NCBI GenBank assembly: GCA_028751875.1
Contig: CM054151.1
Location: forward strand, 47,286,629 to 47,350,628
DNA from: Rapana venosa
Taxonomy: Eukaryota; Mollusca; Gastropoda; Neogastropoda; Muricidae
Direction: 5' to 3'
DNA length: 64,000 nt
In this document: one piece after another, positions 56,971 through 64,000 of the stretch
How the letters are laid out: the number at the start of each line of letters is the position of its first letter
Numbering within the stretch: position 1 is the first letter of the stretch
Notes under the pieces: generated by a model
Database searches by the model: none
Told to the model about the DNA's origin: nothing
Seen by the model: only the letters and a program-made list of their open reading frames with translations
Program-made: the position numbers and the translations under genes

Positions 56971-57660
56971 AATGATGTCTGTAAGGTAAGCACTAATTCC
57001 AAAGCCCTCCAGTCATGAACTTTTCCTGTACAACTTTTTGTGACCTTTTGTTAATCCCACCATTAGGATCATGGTGGATTGGTGGTCTAGAGCACAGCAC
57101 CCGTATTAACTCAACTTGACTCAACTGTCTCCATCGCCACTGTCGTCAGTAGGAGCTCCAAGCAATGCCACCAGGATTTGCCATCTCTCTTTTCATCCTC
57201 AGAGAAAACAAAAAGTCAAAGGTTTGATCCCCATTTGAACCCAAACTTTTCCCCCATCCATGACACCTTGGTGATGGTCTTTTAGATAAAAAGATAAACT
57301 CAAGTCCTGTGATCATATAGCATTAAAATCTTGTTTAAAAAATAACGATTTAAAGCAGTTCCACACACCATCCACATGCTAAATATACAATAGATACAAA
57401 CCGTAAAACACACAAAAAAAGCCCAAAACATTTTCAGCACCTACTGATTTTTTTTAATCATTCAGAAAAACAAGAACCAAAGAAAAATCAAGCGATTGTT
57501 AAGCAAAATGAGCCAATATCAATTTTACACCATTCAGTTTATCATGCACTTGGTGTTTCCACATGCAGTCCTTCCTCAATTCTTAATGACTCCATCACTG
57601 CACAAGAACATGTTGCATCAGCGTGCAAGTTAATCATTTTTTATCTGATCAGATTTTTAT
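56971..57660. other. No supported gene; possible old SINE near 57070-57330
   Basis: CAAAGGTTTGATCCCC near 57220 resembles a B box, and AGATAAAAAGATAAACTCAA near 57283 a decayed S1 core, but no A box lies at normal distance. Confidence 0.35.
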
Positions 57661-57864
57661 ATGCAAAATAAGTTAAATTCCTCATTACTCACAATGTCAC
57701 ACACACACACACATAAGCACATACAAGCACACACACACACACACACACACACAACACACACATACATACAAGCACACACACTCACACCATATACACACAC
57801 ACACACAAACACACACTCACACACAGCGCGAATATACTCACACACATGAAGGTAATTGATAATA
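57661..57864. repeat. (CA)n microsatellites
   Basis: Several (CA)n blocks with TACA interruptions. Confidence 0.9.
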
Positions 57865-57935
57865 CTAGCGTGTGGAATTTATATAGCACTGAATTTTGTA
57901 ATGCAAATAAATCAATTGCGCTTACACTTTTATTA
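57865..57935 (-). mobile_element. LINE C-type tail, reverse orientation
   Basis: The reverse complement of GGAATTTATATAGCACTGAA and CAATTGCGCTTAC is the LINE C tail, with a short (ATT)n at 57927-57936. Confidence 0.65.
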
Positions 57936-58098
57936 TTATTCACATTTCTGCTGCATTTTTCAAACAAAAATACACAATTCAATTAATAAAAAGAAAAAGA
58001 TCAACTCACACATGTGCTTGCACCCCCTACCCCCCAACACACACACACACACACAAGTCTAACTTTAAAACACACCAATCCACACACCCCAACACCCT

Positions 58099-58289
58099 TC
58101 ACGACGACTCGTTCAACTGCGCCAGGAGTGACCTGCCCTTATCCATGATGGTGGTTTTCAGTTCGTCGAGATGTTTGCGTTGCAGACAGCGGGAGAGGAA
58201 GGGCAGGACGAACCACAGGCTGCCCTCTGCTGGCAGAATGGCCAGGAATTCTTCCGCAGAAACCAGTTCCACCAGCTCTCCCAGTACGT
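58099..58289 (-). CDS. Terminal exon of an unrecognised helical protein gene
   Basis: On the - strand a strong acceptor (TTTTTTCCCTGTTGCAG) precedes the exon, which begins AC GTA CTG and reads to a TGA at 58101-58099. The 63 residues include DVLGELVELVSAEEFLAILP, then EGSLWFVLPFLSRCLQRKHL, and end LLAQLNESS. The pattern is amphipathic helices, as in HEAT, ARM or similar helical-repeat proteins, but I do not recognise the family. It begins in phase 1, and the exon at 60089-59969 ends in phase 1, so they join to give Asp. GC content and codon use differ sharply from the AT-rich flanks, supporting a real exon. Confidence 0.7.
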
Positions 58290-58439
58290 CTGCAACAGGG
58301 AAAAAAGGCTGGAGTGGGTTATTGGTCATTATTCCAACGCTTACTGTTTATTTTCTTCTTCTTCTCTTCTTCTTCTTCCTTTTTTGTCATGTTTCTCCCA
58401 GGGGAGGTTTGACATTGATGAGCCTTCTCCATCTCTCTC

Positions 58440-58828
58440 TGTTTTGACATGTCGTATTAATATCATCTTAATGTATGAGTGCTAACTGCACCTCTTTATT
58501 TTGATATTCCTTATCATTATCATCTTAATGTTTAACTGCTGGTTTGATCTCTTTATTTTGATATGTCACATTATTATCATCTGAATGTATCCCTTGCTGG
58601 TTTTATCTGTTTATTTTGGTGTGTCTTGTTATTATCATGTTAATGTATACCTGCTGATCTTATCTCTCTATTTTGATATGTCTCATTATTATTATTATAC
58701 TGTGTAACTGCTGATTTTATCTGTTTATTTTGATGTGCCTCATTATTATCATGTTAATGTACAACTGCTTATATCTGTATTTTGTTATTGTTCATTATTA
58801 TCATCCTACTGAATAACTGCTAGTCTTA
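58440..58828. repeat. Decayed 58-bp tandem repeat, about seven copies
   Basis: Units contain TTATTTTGATATGTC, ATTATTATCAT and TTAATGTATAACTGCTG, and start near 58440, 58500, 58556, 58615, 58670, 58730 and 58785. They lie in the intron between the last two exons of the - strand gene. Confidence 0.8.
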
Positions 58829-59000
58829 AAATGTTTCAGTCTTTTAAAAAATTTTTTTACTGCACTGATAAGGTTGAAGCAGTGTGTGTGTTGTATGTGT
58901 GTGTGTATCATGTGTGTTTAGAGTTTCATGAAAACAAATTCTATCAGTTGTTACATTTATTAGCACCTACACACACCCTCCTTCTCTGTCTCTGTCCCTT

Positions 59001-59037
<37 letters not shown>

Positions 59038-59040
59038 GCC
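58829..59040. repeat. Intron spacer and (CA)n
   Basis: A short (GT)n lies near 58880-58915, and (CA)n at 59009-59035. Confidence 0.7.
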
Positions 59041-59530
59041 GACTGACCCATCCACCCACCATATACACACATTCACATCATCCCACACATCCACCCACAC
59101 ACACCACACCACCAGCCACCCCCCCTACACACACACACACCCCACTACCATCACCACCACCACCCACTCACCCACCACACCACACCACACACCCATCCCC
59201 AAACACACACTGCATCCAACCACACTATCCACTGACCCATCCACCCACCACACACACACACCATCCCACACACCCCACCACACCACACCAGCCACCCCCC
59301 ACCCCCACACACACCACACCACACCACCCACTCACCACACCACACCACCCACCCATCCCCAAATACACACACACACACTACATCCAACCACACCATCCAC
59401 TGACCCATCCACCCACCACACACACACACACCATCTCACACACCCCACCACTACCACACCCACCCCCCACCATCCCCCCCAACAACCACCCCACCCCACC
59501 CCCACCCCCACACTACACACAACACCACAC
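59041..59530. repeat. C/A-only minisatellite, unit about 170-190 bp
   Basis: TGACCCATCCACCCACCA recurs at about 59043, 59231 and 59400. Between them are CACC, CCAC and (CA)n blocks in similar order. The + strand is almost free of G, and T is scarce. Confidence 0.8.
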
Positions 59531-59533
59531 CAA

Positions 59534-59885
59534 TGGGGAACGGGATAGCCTAGTGGTTAGAACATTGCGCTCGCAATCTGACGACCCGGGTTCGATTCCC
59601 GTTCAAGGGGATATTTTCCCCTGGAGTTAACATCAGTGCCGACTCCACTCTCCCCAAAAGTCCTTCGGATGAGACTATAAACCGAGGCCCCGTGTGTGAA
59701 CGCAAGCAGAACATCTTGCGCACACGTTAAAATCCTGTTCCGCTTTTCGTAAGAGTAGGCCATTGTGTGCCGGTGGGAACAGATGACAAAATTTACAAAA
59801 CCGCATACACACTGGGACTGGATGTAAAAAAGCACATAAGTGCTTATTCCATTATCCTCGATATAAAATAATAAAAGAATAACAT
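59534..59885 (+). mobile_element. S1 SINE, complete reference copy
   Basis: The tRNA-like head has GGGATAGCCTAGTGGTTAGA (A box) and GGGTTCGATTCCCG (B box) about 30 bp apart. The body follows with CAGTGCCGACTCCACTCTCC, GGATGAGACTATAAACCGAG and GGCCATTGTGTGCCGGTGGG, and the tail with TTATCCTCGATATAAAATAA and repeated AAAAGAATAACAT. It sits in the intron of the - strand gene in antisense orientation. Confidence 0.9.
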
Positions 59886-59968
59886 AAAAGAATAACATAA
59901 CCAACACCGACCCACCCAAACCCTTCCCCACCCTGACCCCAAATCCAGCAGCAGGACTGCAGACCCAC

Positions 59969-60089
59969 CTCTGTAGGCAGCCAGCAAGGGCTGTTGCCTG
60001 GTATCTGCATGTGGAGGACCCTCGTCATCGCCCTCCTCTCCCTCCCCTGCCCCCTCCTTCATTCGGTTCTCCAGGCACCGTAGCAGCAT
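59969..60089 (-). CDS. Internal exon of the unrecognised minus-strand gene
   Basis: On the - strand the acceptor TCTCTAGTGGCAG precedes MLLRCLENRMKEGAGEG, and a GTGGGT donor follows QQPLLAAYR plus one base. The 40 codons contain an acidic, probably disordered loop (EGEEGDDEG) between two helical segments. It ends in phase 1 and splices in frame to 58289. An alternative acceptor six bases upstream would add Trp-Gln. It begins in phase 0, whereas the exon at 61636-61425 ends in phase 2, so an exon probably lies unseen between them or a different donor is used. Confidence 0.7.
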
Positions 60090-60289
60090 CTGCCACTAGA
60101 GACAGCGACACATCAACATTGCGTTTTTCTTGGTGTCCACTTCAGAGTCTACGAAATAATGTTCATGGCTTTCAAAAAAAGAAAAAATGATACTACACTG
60201 TATCAACCGTACAATGTTGTTGGGTTGTTGTTTTTTTTTAAAACTTGCCTTTGAAACAACATTGCTAAAGAACACACTTTTTATTCTAG

Positions 60290-61420
60290 TAACTCTAAGT
60301 AATTTCTCCCTCTCCCCCCCCCCCCCCCTTCAGAAAAAAACCCATGAACACAAACCCACTCCAAACCCACCCCTTCACTAATCCCCCTCCCCCCCTTTAA
60401 AAAACAAACAACCCAACAAAAACAAAAAAAAACCACACACTCTAAACCTACTCATTCAACCCCCCCCCCCCCCCCCAACAAAAAAACAAACAAACAAACA
60501 ACAAACCAACAACAACAAAAAACCACACTCTAAACCCACTCCTTAACTCCCCTCCCCTCCCTCCCAAAAAGTCCCCAACAACAACTTAGGAAACTCACAC
60601 TCTAAACCCACTCCTTCACTTTCACTCTCCCTCCCCCCCCCCCCCCCACAACAACAACCAGAAACCCACAAACAAACAAACAAACAAAACCTCAACAACA
60701 ACACCAAAAAAACCCACACTCTAAACCCATTCCTTCACTCTCCCTCCCCTCCCCCCAACCCACAACAACAACCAGAAACCCACACTCTAAACCCACTCTA
60801 TCACCCCCTTCCCCCCAAAAAAACACCCCTCAACAACAACAAAACCCACACTCTAAACCCACTCCTTTACTCCCCCCCTCCCCAACCAAAAAAATCTAAA
60901 CCCCTCAACAACAACAAAACCCACACTCTAAACCCACCTCTTCACTCCCCCCCCCACCTTGCCCCCACCCAAAAAAAACCCCAAACCCCTCAACAACAAC
61001 AAAACCCACACTCTAAATCCACCTCCTTCAATTCCCCCCCCCCCCCCCCCAATCCCTCCCCCCCACCCCCCAACAACAACAAAAACCCACACTCCAAACC
61101 CAACCCTTCACTTCCACACCCAAAAAACCCAAACAACACTCTAAACCCACTCCTTCACCCCCCGCCCTCACCCCCCCTCCCACCACACAAAAAAAAAAGA
61201 ACCTTCAACAAAAACAACCAAAAACCCCACTCCACACCCACCCATTCACTCCCACCACCCAAAAAAAACCCAACAACAACAACAAAAACCCCATTCCAAA
61301 CCCCTCCACCACCCCCCCCCCTCCCAACCCCCACCCCCCAAAAAATCAACCCAAACCAACCCAACCCAACCAACCAAACCAAAAAACAAAACAACAACAA
61401 AAACTACCCCAATCCAATCC
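60290..61420. repeat. C/A-rich minisatellite, unit about 60-80 bp
   Basis: More than ten irregular units run ACACTCTAAACCCACTCC, TTCACTCCCCTCCC, a C-run, then AACAACAACAAAAACC. G is nearly absent on the + strand for over a kilobase. The array sits in an intron of the - strand gene, so the transcript would be G/T rich with many G-runs. Confidence 0.85.
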
Positions 61421-61424
61421 AAAC

Positions 61425-61636
61425 CTTCTGCAGATCGCTCCCATACAGGTGGCAGCCACTCGGCCGACGATGTGCGGGTACCTGTCGACAGCCAGCTCCG
61501 TCACCTGCGCCGTGTGCTGCAGGTGACTGCACAGCATCCACACGGAGTCCCGGCCCACCATCCTCTCCCCTCCCCCCATCGCCTGCAGCACATGGCTGCG
61601 CAGCTCCGGGCCCGTGTGCTTGCTGCACAGAATGGC
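61425..61636 (-). CDS. Upstream exon of the unrecognised minus-strand gene
   Basis: On the - strand a CCCCGTGTTTCAG acceptor precedes AILCSKHTGPELRSHVLQAM, continuing through GRDSVWMLCSHLQHTAQVTE and RYPHIVGRVAATCMGAICR to an AAG/GTTTGG donor at 61424. It is GC rich and starts in phase 0. The 70 residues are helical in character, with Leu/Val heptad-like spacing as in helical-repeat proteins. I do not recognise the family. The gene extends to the right, beyond the minisatellite and out of the window. Confidence 0.7.
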
Positions 61637-61649
61637 CTGAAACACGGGG

Positions 61650-61750
61650 ACAAGTTTGTTGGACGATTGATCCTTGTGTGAGTTTGATTTGTTGCTTTAC
61701 AAGATTCAGCGCTATATAAATTCCATACATTATTATTCATTATTATTATT
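61650..61750 (+). mobile_element. LINE C-type tail inserted in the first minisatellite unit
   Basis: TTTGTTGGACGATTGATCC (half a minisatellite unit) runs to GAGTTT near 61685, is broken by GATTTGTTGCTTTACAAG, GCTATATAAATTCC and (ATT)n, and resumes as AGTTTAATTAAT near 61751. Confidence 0.7.
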
Positions 61751-64000
61751 AGTTTAATTAATAATAATTGTCATCTAGAGACAGTTTGTTAGACGATTGA
61801 TCCTTGTGTGAGTTTAATAAATAATTATAATTATCACCTAGAGACAATTTGTTAGACGATGGATCATTGTTTGAGTCTAATGAATTATAACTATCACCTG
61901 GAGACAGTTTGTTAGACAGTTAATCGTTGTTTAAGTTTAATAAATTATAATTATCACCTGGAGACAGTTTGTTAGACAGTTAATCGTTGTTTAAGTTTAA
62001 TAAATTATAATTATCACCTGGAGACAGTTTGTTAGACAGTTAATCGTTGTTTAAGTTTAATAAATTATAATTATCACCTGGAGACAGTTTGTTAGACGAT
62101 GGATCCTTGTGTGAGTGTAATAAATTATAATTATTATCACCTAGAGACAGTTTGTTAGACGATTGATCCTTGTGTGAGTTTAATAAATTATAATTATTAT
62201 CACCTAGAGACAGTTTGTTAGACGATTGATCCTTGTGTGAGTTTAATTATTTATAATTATCACCTAGAGGCAATTTGTTAGACGATTGATCCATGTTTGA
62301 GTTTAATTAATTATAATTATTATCACCTAGAGACAGTTTGTTAGACGATTGATCCTTGTTTAAGTCTAATTAATTATAATTATCACCTAGAGACAGTTTG
62401 TTAGACAGTAAATCGTTGTTTAAGTTTAATAAATTATAATTATCACCTAGAGACAATTTGTTGGACGATTGATCCTTGTTTAAGTTTAATAAATTATAAT
62501 TATCACCTAGAGACAATTTGTTAGACGACTGATACTTGTGTGAGTTTAATAATTAATTATAATTATCACCTAGAGACAATTTGTTAGACGAATGATCCGT
62601 GTTTAAGTTTAATAAATTATAATTATCACCTAGAGACAATTTGTTAGACGATGGATCCTTGTGTGAGTGTAATAAATTATAATTATTATCACCTAGAGAC
62701 AGTTTGTTAGATGATTGATCCTTGTGTGAGTTTAATAAATTATAATTATTATCACCTAGAGACAATTTGTTAGACGATTGATCCTTGTGTGAGTTTAATA
62801 AATTATAATTATCACCTAGAGACAATTTGTTGGACGATTGATCCTTGTTTAAGTTTAATAAATTATAATTATCACCTGGAGACAATTTGTTAGACGATTG
62901 ATCCTTGTGTGTGTTTAATTAATTATAATTATTATCACCTAGAGACAGTTTGTTAGATGATGGATCCTTGTGTGTGTTTAATAAATTATAATTATTATCA
63001 CCTAGAGACAGTTTGTTAGACGATGGATCCGTGTTTAAGTTTAATAAATTATAATTATCACCTAGAGACAGTTTGTTAGACAGTTAATCGTTGTTTAAGT
63101 TTAATAAATTATAATTATCACCTAGAGGCAATTTGTTGGACGATTGATCGTTGTGTGAGTTTAATAAATTATAATTATCACCTAGAGACAATTTGTTGGA
63201 CGATTGATCCTTGTGTGAGTTTAATTAATAATAATTGTCATCTAGAGACAGTTTGTTAGACGATTGATCCTTGTGTGAGTTTAATAAATTATAATTATTA
63301 TCACCTAGAGACAATTTGTTAGACGATTGATCGTTGTGTGAGTTTAATAAATTATAATTATCACCTGGAGACAATTTGTTGGACGATTGATCCTTGTGTG
63401 AGTTTAATAAATAATTATAATTATCACCTAGAGACAATTTGTTAGACGATGGATCATTGTTTGAGTCTAATTAATTATAACTATCACCTAGAGACAGTTT
63501 GTTGGACGATTGATCGTTGTGTGAGTTTAATAAATTATAATTATTATCACCTAGAGACAGTTTGTTAGACAATTGATCGTTGTGTGAGTTTAATTAATAA
63601 TAATTGTCATCTAGAGACAGTTTGTTAGACGATTGATCCTTGTGTGAGTTTAATAAATTATAATTATTATCACCTAGAGACAGTTTGTTAGACGATTGAT
63701 CGTTGTGTGAGTTTAATAAATTATAATTATCACCAGGAGACAATTTGTTGGACGATTGATCCTTTGTGAGTTAATAAATTATAATTATTATCACCCTAGA
63801 GACAGTTTTTAGACGATTGATCCTTTGTGTGAGTTTAATAAATTTATAATTATTATCACCTAGAGACAATTTGTTAGATGATTTATCCGTGTTTGAGTTT
63901 AAATAAATTATAATTTATTTCACCTGGAGACATTTGTTAGACATTGATCCTTGTGTGAGTTTAATAAATTATAATATTATCACCAGAGACATTTGTTAGA
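61751..64000. repeat. 60/63-bp minisatellite array reaching the window edge
   Basis: About 36 units of the type TCACCTAGAGACAGTTTGTT, AGACGATTGATCCTTGTG, TGAGTTTAATAAATTATAAT. Length varies mainly by three bases (TAT). On the - strand the units keep an open frame for long stretches (a 20-21-residue repeat with LGDNYNLLNS and HKDQSSNKLS). Variant types such as CAGTTAATCGTTGTTTAAG cluster in runs. Quality falls after about 63740. Confidence 0.95.

Noticed and set aside
60290..61420. Telomere-like repeats (CTAAACCC)
   Set aside because: The motif appears once per 60-80-bp unit and never in tandem; animal telomeres are normally TTAGGG repeats.
61751..64000. CRISPR array
   Set aside because: The repeats have no unique spacers; whole units repeat head to tail, and the sequence is eukaryotic.

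Overview
The window looks like metazoan nuclear DNA, most likely from a gastropod mollusc. It has no operons and no long intact genes. It is dominated by (CA)n, (GA)n and other microsatellites, tRNA-derived SINEs, several kinds of non-LTR retrotransposon and minisatellites, with a few short exons bounded by splice consensus. The gastropod call rests on remembered similarity of the SINE families (the AGAGCTCCGAGG repeat and the GAGACTATAAACCGAGG core) to repeats common in snail genomes. It is an inference, not a search result.

Layout. 1-344 is an assembly gap. 345-7157 is repeat-rich intergenic DNA with one tRNA-headed SINE (called S1 here), one chimeric tRNA/5S SINE (S2) with a clear target-site duplication, and a 51-bp tandem repeat. 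7158-18500 carries LINE A (+), triplet repeats, two RTE-like LINEs in tandem (B1 and B2, both -), a SINE cluster and the 3' end of LINE C. A gap of exactly 500 N follows. 19001-30165 then repeats the whole of 7158-18500 in the same order and orientation, with many single-base indels. Because one copy ends at the gap and the other starts at it, this is best read as two overlapping contig ends that were never merged.

30166-46100 is mostly microsatellite and low-complexity DNA, with SINE copies, a nested insertion (an RTE-like LINE inside a SINE inside a tandem duplication, 34.5-36.2 kb), two unclassified repeat families (X and Y) and a LINE 3' end carrying a zinc-knuckle motif (41.0-41.5 kb).

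Two gene fragments can be supported. On the + strand, 46114-46310 is the C-terminal exon of a C-type lectin domain. It joins in phase to a terminal exon at 49631-49797 encoding one transmembrane helix and a short tail, so together they look like the 3' end of a membrane-anchored C-type lectin. On the - strand, 61636-61425, 60089-59969 and 58289-58099 look like the last exons of a helical protein I do not recognise. The last two join in phase, and one exon seems to be missing between the first two. The introns of this second gene hold four different tandem-repeat families, including an array of 60/63-bp units that runs off the right edge of the window.

No RNA gene, CRISPR array or complete protein-coding gene was found. 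The most interesting sequence-level items are the chimeric tRNA/5S SINE (four full copies, all with target-site duplications), the unmerged contig overlap, and the minisatellites in the minus-strand gene.
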